DNA of 64,000 bases, taken from Agaribacillus aureus. GTDB lineage: Bacteria > Bacteroidota > Bacteroidia > Cytophagales > Cyclobacteriaceae. Both the position numbers and the translations under genes were made by a program. Below are positions 16,303 through 26,541 of the stretch, piece after piece. Position 1 is the stretch's first letter. The number at the start of each line of letters is the position of its first letter. The notes under the pieces are model-generated. The model saw only the letters and a list, made by a program, of their open reading frames with translations. It was not told where the DNA came from and ran no database searches. The stretch is from contig JAUJEB010000005.1 in assembly GCA_030442055.1 (NCBI GenBank), positions 186,001-250,000 of the forward strand. The letters are read 5' to 3'.

Positions 16303-19300
16303 TTAATTTGGATCAGAACATTTGGTATTCGAATAATCCAAATCCTGCCCATTATTTGTAAATATATTTGTGTTCTCAATTGTAGGGCAGGGAGGGTAGC
16401 CGGCACTGACTTCTATGCCAATTGGATAAGCATCAATTGTGTTTTCCCTAACAATTCCACTACAACTTACCAAGTTAATTCCTGATACCATAGTGGTATT
16501 CAGACTATAGAGCCAATTTGACAGAATGTCCACCTCAGAATCTATACAAAAAATTGGTGATCCTGTGGTGCCTTCAAAACGATTATTATCAATAGTCATA
16601 ACAGCCTTAGAGAATTCAGTTGCTATAATACCCCCGCCTATACCTTGAAAAGTATTTCCTCTTACAACGACACGTGAATTATTTGTAAGTTTGATATGAT
16701 TATTTTCGTTATCCAGAAATATATTTTGGTTTATGTTAATACTCAGAGCATTATTAGTTCCAGCTGAAGAATTCTCCACCGTAATTCCCGCAGGTCCAAC
16801 AGGATCATCAGGAATATCCTTGCCATTGCTTTCAATCACACAATCAAATACATTAAAAGAACTATTATTAGTTCTGATTCCGTTGTACACATTCGCCTTA
16901 ATTTGACAACCCTCCACTACAATATCGTTCGCATCAATGAGACGTATTCCATCTATGTTTCCTTCTATTAAATTGTCAATAATGTTGATAGAGGACGTTG
17001 AATTTATACACGTAATTCCCCCTGTATTTAAATTGTCTCCACCATTCTTAATGGTAAAACCTCTAATTGTAGCAATATTAACATTATTGAGTGTTATTGT
17101 TGAAGCAGTGTTGCCCCCGTCAATAATTGTTTCTGGTAAGTTGGTACTGAGTAATGTCACATTTGAAATAAAATTGTCAACATTCTCATTATAGATACCC
17201 GGTTTTACAAATATTAAATACCCGGGTTGAGCTACTTCCAAAGCTTCAGTTATGGTGTTAAAATGTGTGGCATCCGAAGGGTCTGTTTTGCTAACAAATA
17301 GGTCTGGGTTTTCCACTGTGATCAAAACCTGATCGGGAAGGCTATATTGAGTACCGTTAAATACAGTTAAGATAAAAGCATATTGTCCGGGTTGTGTAAG
17401 ATTTAGTTCAGGGGTTATTTTTGAGGAAGTATAGTCATTGAAAGGAGTTGGATTTGTCTCTGCTCCCAACCAACTAAAGGTCAGTGTTTTTCCACTTGGA
17501 TCAGAACTGGCACTCCCATCCAATTGAACATTATTTGCCTCAAATAATAAATAGGAATTATCGGCACCTGCATCTGCTAAGGGAATGGAGCCAGGAAGGG
17601 GATCTGAAGGATCGGGATCAGTAACAACAACATTTACAATGTCAATATAACTATCGTCCCATGTATCCGAAACAGTCAAGGCAATGGAATAGGTCATTGG
17701 TTCATTAGCAGAGAATGTAGCTACTTGCTGATCACTGTTTGTAATCACTCCACCATTAAGCACCTCCCATTCGTATTTCAAAGGATCACCATCCGCATCG
17801 CTACTATTTGAAGCATCTAATGATACCGGCTCACCAATTGTGGTGGTGAGATCCAGCCCTGCACTGGCAATTGGTCTTTGATTGGCCTGATATGTAATAT
17901 TGACAATGTCAGGTGCACTTTCATTTGTACCATCACTAACTTTTAACAATATACTGTATGTTCCAGGAACACTTACATTGAATGAGGGACTTTGATCCGT
18001 AGACGAAATAATTATACCCCCGTTCAGAGGCTCCCATAAATAGGCAAGCTCAGCTCCTTCCGGATCTAAGCTTTGGCTACCATCTAAAAATATCTCTGCA
18101 CAACATCTTAGGACTTTGTCAGGTCCGGCATCAGCTGTGGGGCGTTCGTCAGCATTTACTGTAATAGTGGCAAGGACAGGAATACTGGAATGAATGCCAT
18201 TATCGACCACCAATGAGACCAAATAGGTCCCTGATATCCCACTATGAAATTTAGCCTGGGTATTATTGATGTCTGTTAACTCTCCGCCATTTAATAGTTG
18301 CCAATTATAACTTAAAGTCAAATTTTGAGGATCTGAACTACAGGAGGCATCCAATGGAACCAACTGATTTGGCTCGGCAATGAAAGTTGTATTGTTTAAA
18401 CAAGCTTGAGGTACTTTTTGGGGTGGTGGTGTGCCGACTGTCAGATTGATAAATTCTTGTGTTGAATACCCAAATTCGTCGGTAACTTTAAGGTATATTA
18501 CATAATGTCCAGCAATGTCGGATTTAAAGGTAGCAGTTGCCCCGCTGTTGGTAATAACGCCATCCTCAACGATAGAACGCCATTCAAATTTAACGGAATG
18601 ATTATCCGGATCAGAACTTTCGCTGGCATCCAGTGTAAGGATTTCGCTAACGGTCAGATTTGATTTATGGCTTTTTAAATTAATAATGGGAGGCAAACCT
18701 GCATTAATTGTAACCGAATCTATTGTAAGTAGACTTTTGTTAAGTGATGCATCCGTAACCTGCAAGGTAACAATATATTTTCCTTTCTCAGAGGCTGTAA
18801 AAGTTGTATTTTCTGAACCTGTATCTAAAAATTCACCTCCGTTCAGACTCTTCCACGAATAGCTTAAAGGCTCGTTTTGAGGGTCAAAACTTTCACTCGC
18901 ACTAAGCAATATTGGTGTACCCAAAACAACTTTTGGCTGCGCTATTCTAATTATTGCTGTTGGGATTTGAGGATCAGTCTTTTCTTTAACGGTTATAGTA
19001 AAATTTGTTGGTTGACTTTTAAGTAAACCAAGGCAGCTTTTGGCAGAAATCACAAATTCACCGGGTTGATAGGCGATAAATTTGGCTTCCGGAGATTTAC
19101 TAACGATCAGTGTATCCCCTACTTTAATCAATTGCTCCCATTCAAATTTTATATTAGAGTCAGAAGGATGATCAATGGCTAAATGCACAGTATCATAAGG
19201 ATAAAATGTACTTTCATTCACAACATAAATATTTGGGGACTGAGGTGGCGGTTGAGCTACGGGAGGAAACTCATCTGGAATGCCACAAGAAATAAGTATT

Positions 19301-19359
19301 GCTCCAAATAAGTGGGATAATAGCAAATAAAGCACGGGATTTGACTTAGAGCGGTTCAT
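16303..19359 (-). CDS. Large surface lipoprotein: PKD/Ig-like repeats plus right-handed beta-helix
   Basis: A protein of about 1018 residues. I take the start at 19359, because MNRSKS is followed directly by a hydrophobic core and lipobox LISC; an in-frame start at 19377 adds six residues. After the lipid Cys come about seven tandem PKD/REJ-like modules (residues about 40-690), each with a D-A-S-x-S-x-D-P-x-x-x-x-L-x-Y-x-W motif. The C-terminal 320 residues form a right-handed beta-helix: FNTITEALEVAQPGYLIFV opens a DUF1565/NosD-type unit, followed by repeating I-x-x-N-x-I-x-x-N rungs. This architecture suits surface binding or trimming of polysaccharide. It is the first gene of the minus-strand run ending at 11110. 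Confidence 0.82.
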   Translation of the reverse strand: MNRSKSNPVLYLLLSHLFGAILISCGIPDEFPPVAQPPPQSPNIYVVNESTFYPYDTVHLAIDHPSDSNIKFEWEQLIKVGDTLIVSKSPEAKFIAYQPGEFVISAKSCLGLLKSQPTNFTITVKEKTDPQIPTAIIRIAQPKVVLGTPILLSASESFDPQNEPLSYSWKSLNGGEFLDTGSENTTFTASEKGKYIVTLQVTDASLNKSLLTIDSVTINAGLPPIINLKSHKSNLTVSEILTLDASESSDPDNHSVKFEWRSIVEDGVITNSGATATFKSDIAGHYVIYLKVTDEFGYSTQEFINLTVGTPPPQKVPQACLNNTTFIAEPNQLVPLDASCSSDPQNLTLSYNWQLLNGGELTDINNTQAKFHSGISGTYLVSLVVDNGIHSSIPVLATITVNADERPTADAGPDKVLRCCAEIFLDGSQSLDPEGAELAYLWEPLNGGIIISSTDQSPSFNVSVPGTYSILLKVSDGTNESAPDIVNITYQANQRPIASAGLDLTTTIGEPVSLDASNSSDADGDPLKYEWEVLNGGVITNSDQQVATFSANEPMTYSIALTVSDTWDDSYIDIVNVVVTDPDPSDPLPGSIPLADAGADNSYLLFEANNVQLDGSASSDPSGKTLTFSWLGAETNPTPFNDYTSSKITPELNLTQPGQYAFILTVFNGTQYSLPDQVLITVENPDLFVSKTDPSDATHFNTITEALEVAQPGYLIFVKPGIYNENVDNFISNVTLLSTNLPETIIDGGNTASTITLNNVNIATIRGFTIKNGGDNLNTGGITCINSTSSINIIDNLIEGNIDGIRLIDANDIVVEGCQIKANVYNGIRTNNSSFNVFDCVIESNGKDIPDDPVGPAGITVENSSAGTNNALSININQNIFLDNENNHIKLTNNSRVVVRGNTFQGIGGGIIATEFSKAVMTIDNNRFEGTTGSPIFCIDSEVDILSNWLYSLNTTMVSGINLVSCSGIVRENTIDAYPIGIEVSAGYPPCPTIENTNIFTNNGQDLDYSNTKCSDPN

Positions 19360-19425
19360 AAAACAGTATTTGATCAATTAGAATTGCCTTAACCAGAAAG
19401 CCATTAAACACGGCTGAATAAACTA

Positions 19426-19458
19426 CAAATTTATCCACAGCTAGCCCCACCCATCCAA
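19426..19458 (-). promoter_or_regulatory. Promoter of the minus-strand run (TTG - 22 bases - TAAATTTG)
   Basis: On the minus strand TTG (19458-19456) and TAAATTTG (19433-19426) are 22 bases apart and lie about 67 bases before the first gene of the run. Good -7, slightly long spacer. Confidence 0.55.
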
Positions 19459-20352
19459 TATTTCGTTAGTCGTTTTCGAAGATACCACTGATTAAAAGCT
19501 TTTAAAGCTAGCATTTTTTTTATAAAAAGTAAAAATATATTAAGAAAAATTAGTGTCATTGGAATAAAGGATTTATAAGCTCTGGAATATTTGACATGTT
19601 GACTAATAGGTTCTAATAACTGATGCCGGTATTTCTCTAAATGTTCAAGGTTATATGTGATTTTTCAGGTTATTACTTTGGTATGGTACAGCCTATAAGT
19701 ACGATTAATAATAATGGTTTTGTTATTTTTTTAAGCCTGCATTTTTTCCCCTCTCCTGCCTTAATTAGTTTGCAGATGGGACCAGGGGTTAAAATGGGTT
19801 TGGTTACCATTTAATTAAAAATGTACCTAAAAGCTATGAAATCGACTGATGGTACTCTAAATCCACAGACCAATTTGATCCATGGAAAGATCATGAAAAG
19901 GACATTGGTTATAGTATCCTCAATAAGACCCGTTAATACCTATAACCCAAACTACACTTGGGATATGAACCACAAATAAGGATCAGAACACCTACTGGTT
20001 TTTCTTTCCCAGTTGTAGTCTTATAGACATCCCGTTTACTTAGCCTCTTGTGTCAACATTTGAATCTGATGCCTTGGAAGTAACAGTATTTACGGTTATA
20101 TTGAAAAAAAGAATCAATATACCTTTTTGTTTGGCTGGCTTCCATAATTATTCAACGCTTAAAAATAAAAATTTTTGATGCTGATTTTAGTGATAAAATG
20201 AGTTTTTGCGGTTAAGATGATTATCCTTAAAAAGGGTTTGGGAAATAAAATTTTTGGTTAAAACGATAGCATAGCATTTATCCGATACTTTATCCTGGCT
20301 ATAGATCTATCATGCCGATTTAAAATACGTCCTATCTAAACATTAGTTTAAC
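19459..20352. other. Long intergenic region without recognisable gene
   Basis: About 890 bases, AT-rich, with stops in all frames. No RNA gene or insertion-sequence end is evident. It separates a minus-strand run from the LamG gene and must hold the promoter of the latter, but no consensus element is clear. Confidence 0.5.
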
Positions 20353-22359
20353 ATGCGACATAATTCCCTATATGCATTGATATTTATAATCAAGCTTTCA
20401 CTATGGATTGGGAATTTTGGTTCGTTCGCTCAATCCTCTCAAATAAACTATGCACTTCGATTTGATGGTAATGATGAATTAGTAATTCCACATTCCAATA
20501 ATCTAAATTTTTCAAATGGCTCAAATATGACAATAGAGCTATGGTTTAAACGTACAGACCCTAGACCTACGTATCATATAATAGGAAAAGGAGATGGCTG
20601 TTCAACTATCAACCATAACTATCAATTTGCTGGTGATTCAGGAGGTTTACATTTCAATTCAAGCGGTGGCAGAGTGGAGGCAAATTTAGATCCTCAAATT
20701 AATGAGTGGGTCCATATGGCCGTCACCTACGATGGATCTATAATTTCCATATACATAAATGGATGTCTGCACGCAACACATAATTACGATTTGAGCGGTC
20801 AGAATATAATACCTCTTAGAATAGGTAATTCTGGTGGATGTCTAATAAGTCAAAGATTCATCGGATTGATTGATGAAATCAGAATTTGGAATGTGGCTAG
20901 AACACCTAACGAAATATTGGAAAATCATAATATTTCGGTTGATCCGAAAGTAAATGGGCTAGTAGGTTATTGGGCCTTCAATGAGGGAATGGGGGTTACA
21001 GCTTTTGACTTGACTTCTAATGCAAACAATGGCATTTTGGGAAATGGAAATATTCCGGAACAACCCTCTTGGGTGGTATCTGATGCACCGCTTAAATCTC
21101 ATAATCTGACTTTAACCGAAAATTTTGAAGACGACCAATTAGATTCCAGGATATTAATTGAAACAATTGGAAATACGACCACTGTGCCGGGAATAAAGGA
21201 TAACATAAATTTCGGAAGTCAAAAGGCCTATGGGTATGGACGCTCTTCATGCCCGGCTGATTGCTTTGATGACTTTATAACCAAGGTAAAAATTAAATTT
21301 CAGCAGCCTGTATATGTTACCAATATAGTTTTCAAGGAAATGGAATTAGAAGGTAACTGGGGGTCTAAAGGGCACCTTTACGTTGATGGAATTAGATATT
21401 CAAATTCTCAAGATTTTGGTAGAAGCCCCTCAAATGATCGTCGACCTGATACTGATTTTAGGATTCGACATTTTAATATCTGCAAATCTGTAACAGATTT
21501 AGAGTTAAGGGTACGTGATATCACAAGAGAAAGTGAAATATTTATTGATGATTTGAAGATCTTTTCGACTGACACTAGTAAAATGACTCCACCGGTCTTT
21601 GATATAATGACCAACCAATCAATTATTTGTAATGGTGGTAGCACGGAATTGTGGGTTGAGTGTAGGGAAAACCTCACATTTGAGTGGTTCAAGGATGGTG
21701 TCAGCCTAAATGCTCATAGTTGTTCAATCATTGTAAAAGATGGTGGAAATTACAAGGTAAATGCTATTAATCATTGCGCCGAAATTATCGCCAGCGACAG
21801 CATTAAAATAAATGTTCTACTATTGCCACCAGCCCCCAATATTAGAATAGAAATGAATCCTGATCCATGTCAAAGAGATAGTACAAAATTAAGTGTTCCT
21901 GCTGTAGATGGCATAACCTATCAATGGTTTAGGGATAGCAATATAGTTGGAGAAAACAGCCATATACATTTTGCTAAATTGACTGGTAACTATTCCGTGA
22001 ATTTAAGTGATTCCTGCGGTACTGTTTCGAGTAGAAATGAGATACAATTGGATTTTCGACCATGCGATAGTTGTTTCCTACGTTTCCCCAATGCTTTCAC
22101 CCCTAATGCTAATGGTCAGAATGATGAGTTTGCCCCAATAACAAATTGTGACATTCAAACGTACCGGTTGTTGATATTCAATAGATGGGGTGAACTAATT
22201 TTTGTGTCAAGAAATCCTGAAATTGGCTGGAATGGTTATTATAGAGGAGCACCTGCACCAACTGGCTCATATGTATTTAAAGCAACGTATGCTTATTTAA
22301 ATGATTTGGGTGAAAAAGTAGAAAATGAAATTTTTGGCGGTGTAGCGCTTATTAGATAG
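20353..22359 (+). CDS. Secreted LamG-domain protein with T9SS type B sorting domain
   Basis: A 668-residue exported protein. Signal peptide about 1-26 (GSFAQ). Residues about 30-215 form a LamG/concanavalin-like domain (ALRFDGNDELVIPHSNNLNF at the start, WFKRTDP, YINGCLHATHNYD, LIGLIDEIRIWN-type strands and VGYWAFNEGMG at the end), which usually binds glycans. The middle (about 235-420) is a beta-rich module of unknown type; two Ig-like modules follow (about 425-580). The last 85 residues (PNAFTPNANGQNDEFAP to GGVALIR) are the gliding-motility-associated C-terminal domain that directs export through the type IX system. No partner PorP/SprF lies directly beside it. Confidence 0.87.
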   Translation: MRHNSLYALIFIIKLSLWIGNFGSFAQSSQINYALRFDGNDELVIPHSNNLNFSNGSNMTIELWFKRTDPRPTYHIIGKGDGCSTINHNYQFAGDSGGLHFNSSGGRVEANLDPQINEWVHMAVTYDGSIISIYINGCLHATHNYDLSGQNIIPLRIGNSGGCLISQRFIGLIDEIRIWNVARTPNEILENHNISVDPKVNGLVGYWAFNEGMGVTAFDLTSNANNGILGNGNIPEQPSWVVSDAPLKSHNLTLTENFEDDQLDSRILIETIGNTTTVPGIKDNINFGSQKAYGYGRSSCPADCFDDFITKVKIKFQQPVYVTNIVFKEMELEGNWGSKGHLYVDGIRYSNSQDFGRSPSNDRRPDTDFRIRHFNICKSVTDLELRVRDITRESEIFIDDLKIFSTDTSKMTPPVFDIMTNQSIICNGGSTELWVECRENLTFEWFKDGVSLNAHSCSIIVKDGGNYKVNAINHCAEIIASDSIKINVLLLPPAPNIRIEMNPDPCQRDSTKLSVPAVDGITYQWFRDSNIVGENSHIHFAKLTGNYSVNLSDSCGTVSSRNEIQLDFRPCDSCFLRFPNAFTPNANGQNDEFAPITNCDIQTYRLLIFNRWGELIFVSRNPEIGWNGYYRGAPAPTGSYVFKATYAYLNDLGEKVENEIFGGVALIR

Positions 22360-22751
22360 TCCCTTATAAAAATTGATAAAATATATTCCCCACTATTTTT
22401 TGGAAAAAGAGTATCGCTGGCTTCATAAAATTAATATTGGGAGTATTTCTTGGTTCTTATATTCAAAGAAATATAAATGAAAAGTTTTCGGAGGATGAAA
22501 ACCTTTAATATCGTTCTGGTATTAGTAAGCACTCCAGGACGGTTTAAAAGCTCTGTCAGGATACCTTTAGAGGGTCATCCTCCATCTCAACTACAACAGT
22601 GAAGAACGAATTAAACCAAGCTTCCTTTTTGCTAAATCGTCGCCTGTGCCTGGTATATTTGAAGGGAGGCTTCCCAATGGCTATACTAAAATAACATAAG
22701 CAATTAAACCACTTTCTTTGATAAGTAATTAAAAATATTTTATCCAAGAAA
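22360..22751. other. Intergenic region without supported gene
   Basis: About 390 bases between two convergent genes. A minus-strand frame of 88 codons overlaps the 3' end of the next gene, but its product has no recognisable features, so I do not call it. No clear terminator hairpin with T run is visible. Confidence 0.45.
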
Positions 22752-25700
22752 CTATCTATTAAAAATGATCTTTTTAGAATCACCAAAGTTGCACGCTTGG
22801 ATTTGAACAAAATATGTGCCATCTACGTGATATTTAGGATTCCACTTGACCCTATAAGTTCCGGGATTTTTATGTTCGTCCAAAAGTTGTTTTATTATTT
22901 TACCTGAACCGTCAATAATATTTAATTGAACCCAACATGAATTTGGAATTGTAAATTCAAAAACGGTTTTTCCATTTACCACTGGATTGGGAAAGTTCTG
23001 TTTAAATTCATAACCAGAGTCAGAATTTTCTTGGTGGTCAGCAATACCTACGGTAAGTGATGGATTCGTAATAAAGAAAATGCCATTAGCAGACAACGTT
23101 TTTGCATTGTCAGATTTTAATTCAACAAAATAACTACCTACTAGTTGATCAGGTTTATCAATTTGCAACTTCCAGGTAAAAACTTGCTCTTCATCCGGAG
23201 CTAATGTAGCTATTTTGAATTTCTCTTGACTTAGAATTTCCGTGGTTGAATCAGAAACAAGTGTTACAATGATCTCATCCACGATATTAGCACCAACATT
23301 TTTAATGGTTGTCTGAATCTCAAAAGGAACTTTATGGTGCACGTCCGTATTAACTTCATGTTTGGTTACCATTACCAATGGCGAGGCACTAAGCCCAGAA
23401 ACAAACTCAACAGTTTCCTTAATTAATTCTTTGGCTACCTTGAGTGCTTCCCGAATTGAATCTGCTTGCATAATCAAACTATCAATTGAAAATACTGAAT
23501 TCAAAGAATAGTCAACCAATTGAGTATTTAGTATCATTCTTTCGGTAATAGTTGCTCCCACAGCGTTACCCAAGGCAATGTATTTTTCATCAAAATCATC
23601 AACCTCATCAAAAGCCAGATCTGCGACCGAATAAATTGGAGCCTGTGATATGAATAAGGCTTCCGAAAGTCTTTGATCTAATTCAAATAGTTCTGGAATT
23701 TTTTTAATAGTCTCTGTACGAGCTCCCTGCTCAGCCGAAGAAATAATTTCTTGAAGTCCATCCAAATATAAACTCGAGTTTTGAAGCAGGGATTTTTGCT
23801 GTTGCAAAGTATTATATTTTGCCGTATGCATTTGGGTCGGTAATTTCTCACGTATTGAGTCGTTTTTACTGGATGAATTTGTATTAAAGGCTAGTTGTGT
23901 ACCCTTTGGAACATATGTTTTTTCAATTTCATATAGCTGCTTATTGGCAATGGCATAGGAGGTGGCATAATTCATTAATGATATACCTTTTAATGCACCA
24001 ATCAAGGACTTAAATGCTAATAACCCAGGAAAGTAATAGGCATAACTGGCTCCATCGGAAATAGCGTCAAAAAGATTTCCCGCCAACTGCAAATTATCAG
24101 AATAAATACGAATATTTTCGGTACTTTCATGTGTTGTTTTAATAACAGATCTTATTGAGTTATTGGCCTGACTCAAATTCCCACTAAAGTCAAACTCTTT
24201 GGCATTTGTATTGACAATATCCAGATATTTTTGAGTATTTTCTGTATAAAGAGATAGCCGAATTTGATCCCCTATTGCTGAAATAATCTCTTTTAATCCA
24301 CCGTCGGCCCCCTCCTTGAAAGGGTCTCCCGTTTGAAAAGTTAAAAATGTAGCAGCGGACAGAACAACTCTTGATGTTTGTTCCATCGCTGTCTTATATT
24401 CTTCAGTAACTAATCCTCGTGAATAATATGAAAATACAGTAACAAACAAATTTGATAGTTGATCTTTCGTTATTTTTCTATAGAGCTTAAGAATTGGTAA
24501 TTGGGTAGAGTTATTAATAAGTATAGTACTATATATATGATCAAAAGATATAATCATTGCAAAAAAACTTTTGGCAATTTCATACAATGCGCTATTAGCC
24601 TCATGTGACATTGTCAAGGCATCATCAAATAGTGAATCTAAAATTTGTTCCGCAAGTACCAATCTGGCAAGCGACTCTATTTTTAACTCGGAATCCATTT
24701 GGACATTTTCAAACCACTTTGCCAATAACTGCTTGACTTTTTTTTCATCATAACTACCAGCAAATAAAAGGGCCTCAATAGCAGGTGAATAAAATGAAAT
24801 CCTGGTATTTAAATTTTCTAAATCATAAATAAGACGCATTTTTTGCAATGCGAGACTCAACGGAATTGTGGTCTCAATTTCCGAATCGGAGGGTTTGATA
24901 TCTTTTATTTTAGACTTAAGTTCTATTTTATCTTGCGATTCGACCGCAAAACCATCTGCTAAAACCCTTAATTCATGTAATTGTTCTTCCAAAACGTTGT
25001 CAAAACGAAAATCACCATACTCGGATGAATGGGTCGTTTGTAAAAAAGATCCGTCTTGATAAACATCTATTCTTGCTCCTTTCAGGTATGATTTAAAAAT
25101 TGTACCATCATTTTCCAATTGCACATCATAGATGGTACCAAATATGGCAGGATTTTTACCAAACAAATCTATGACTCTGCTAAATGTTTTTTGTAATCCG
25201 GAATTATCAGTTATGGTCAGAGTTACTTTGTATTCATCAGGGTTTGCATAGGAATGCTTAACTTCCATCCCTTCACCTGTCTTACCATCATCAAATTGCC
25301 ACAGATAGCTAACAATGGTTCCGTCCGGATCGTAAGAACCAGAGGCATCGAATGATATCTCTTCATTTTCCAATGGGTTATTCGGAAAATAAACAAATGT
25401 TGCCACAGGTAGTTTTTCCTCACCTTTTATAACAGTGATTCTTACACTATCGGTATTTGCAAGTCCTAGTTCATCTTTAACCATTAATTTAACCCAATAT
25501 TCACCTGGCTTTTCAAAAAAATGAGACACATTTTGCCCTTCCGCTATATTCCCGTCTGCGAAATCCCAGGAGTAGTGAACAATACTATCATCGGAATCTA
25601 TAGATTCCGATGCATCAAAATTTACAACTTCAAAACTCTTGGGGGCTTTTGGAGAATATGTTATAGATGCAACTGGTGCTTTATTTTCAATAATTACTCT

Positions 25701-26354
25701 TCCTCCAGGCACATCATATTTATCAAAAGGGTGTACAAACCACCATCCTCCATCCAGTAGGTCAAGACTTACTTTAATGGTGTCTCTAAGGTATTCTATA
25801 TTATACACTCTTGCCTCTTTTCCACTTAAGTCTATGGGGAAATTTATACTTATTATTTTATTTTCTTTCTGAGAGTATTTCATTATACCCTCATTTGCAT
25901 CTGTTTCCAAGGTTCTATAATAATTGATTTGAAATTTTGATCCATCATAACTTGTTGCCTCCCCCCGAAATTCAATGGAACCTACCTTATTTGTTATTAG
26001 GTAATTTGTTGTATCGCCTGCGTCAAAAAGAGGACTTGCCTCAAGATCAATATCTACCACAATGGTATCAATATTCATTCGTTGCCATAAATTTTCCGGG
26101 TCACTGTTCATTCGTAGTTCTATATAGCCCTCCGCGGCTCCTTGAAGAGAGGCTTTCAAGGTTGAATTTGTTGTTTTTGAAATGTCAGCTTTTCTGCCTT
26201 CTTTTTCTATTGAGGGTAATGATATATTGATTAATTTTACTTTAGTATTAAAACTTATAGAATCCGATTGAGCCTTCACTTTTTGAAAAAATCCCATCAG
26301 AATAATGATGAAAATTATTTTTGATAACAAAGGTGTTTGCTTGGTACTAGACAT
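22752..26354 (-). CDS. Secreted PKD-domain protein with T9SS type A sorting domain
   Basis: A 1200-residue exported protein. Signal peptide about 1-28 (VKAQ). Residues about 220-310 and 315-400 are PKD domains, with YSWDFADGN and YLWQFDDGK as the signature W-x-F/W-D-G motif. A carboxypeptidase-regulatory-like module follows (about 405-480, with GTIYDVQ and DGSFLQTTHSSEYGDFRFDNV). Residues about 490-1000 are largely helical and unusual for this protein class. A CARDB-like Ig module lies around 1005-1110 and the C-terminal 75 residues (FKQNFPNPVVNGKTVFEF onward) are a type A T9SS sorting domain. Divergent from the CHAT gene, with an inverted repeat in the shared spacer. Confidence 0.85.
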   Translation of the reverse strand: MSSTKQTPLLSKIIFIIILMGFFQKVKAQSDSISFNTKVKLINISLPSIEKEGRKADISKTTNSTLKASLQGAAEGYIELRMNSDPENLWQRMNIDTIVVDIDLEASPLFDAGDTTNYLITNKVGSIEFRGEATSYDGSKFQINYYRTLETDANEGIMKYSQKENKIISINFPIDLSGKEARVYNIEYLRDTIKVSLDLLDGGWWFVHPFDKYDVPGGRVIIENKAPVASITYSPKAPKSFEVVNFDASESIDSDDSIVHYSWDFADGNIAEGQNVSHFFEKPGEYWVKLMVKDELGLANTDSVRITVIKGEEKLPVATFVYFPNNPLENEEISFDASGSYDPDGTIVSYLWQFDDGKTGEGMEVKHSYANPDEYKVTLTITDNSGLQKTFSRVIDLFGKNPAIFGTIYDVQLENDGTIFKSYLKGARIDVYQDGSFLQTTHSSEYGDFRFDNVLEEQLHELRVLADGFAVESQDKIELKSKIKDIKPSDSEIETTIPLSLALQKMRLIYDLENLNTRISFYSPAIEALLFAGSYDEKKVKQLLAKWFENVQMDSELKIESLARLVLAEQILDSLFDDALTMSHEANSALYEIAKSFFAMIISFDHIYSTILINNSTQLPILKLYRKITKDQLSNLFVTVFSYYSRGLVTEEYKTAMEQTSRVVLSAATFLTFQTGDPFKEGADGGLKEIISAIGDQIRLSLYTENTQKYLDIVNTNAKEFDFSGNLSQANNSIRSVIKTTHESTENIRIYSDNLQLAGNLFDAISDGASYAYYFPGLLAFKSLIGALKGISLMNYATSYAIANKQLYEIEKTYVPKGTQLAFNTNSSSKNDSIREKLPTQMHTAKYNTLQQQKSLLQNSSLYLDGLQEIISSAEQGARTETIKKIPELFELDQRLSEALFISQAPIYSVADLAFDEVDDFDEKYIALGNAVGATITERMILNTQLVDYSLNSVFSIDSLIMQADSIREALKVAKELIKETVEFVSGLSASPLVMVTKHEVNTDVHHKVPFEIQTTIKNVGANIVDEIIVTLVSDSTTEILSQEKFKIATLAPDEEQVFTWKLQIDKPDQLVGSYFVELKSDNAKTLSANGIFFITNPSLTVGIADHQENSDSGYEFKQNFPNPVVNGKTVFEFTIPNSCWVQLNIIDGSGKIIKQLLDEHKNPGTYRVKWNPKYHVDGTYFVQIQACNFGDSKKIIFNR

Positions 26355-26425
26355 AACAGGTAGTTTTTAATTCTTGAAATGTTTTTATATTTATATCCCA
26401 TATTGTTTAAATGGTTATCACTTTG

Positions 26426-26456
26426 AATAAGATAATTTTTTAATAATTATCTTATT
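26426..26456. promoter_or_regulatory. Perfect 12-bp inverted repeat between divergent genes
   Basis: AATAAGATAATT (26426-26437) and AATTATCTTATT (26445-26456) are perfect complements with a 7-base spacer. It lies 72 bases before the secreted PKD gene and 86 before the CHAT gene, a suitable place for an operator serving both. Confidence 0.5.
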
Positions 26457-26541
26457 TAGATCAAAACTCAATTGACCAGTGAGGTGGGAGGGTAAGCACA
26501 TTTAATACTTAACAAATGATATAACAATTTGAATTGCAGCT

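Noticed and set aside
22556-22822. Minus-strand frame of 88 codons after the LamG gene
   Set aside because: It resembled a worn transposase piece at first sight, but no catalytic residues or terminal repeats can be shown and it overlaps the end of the neighbouring gene.
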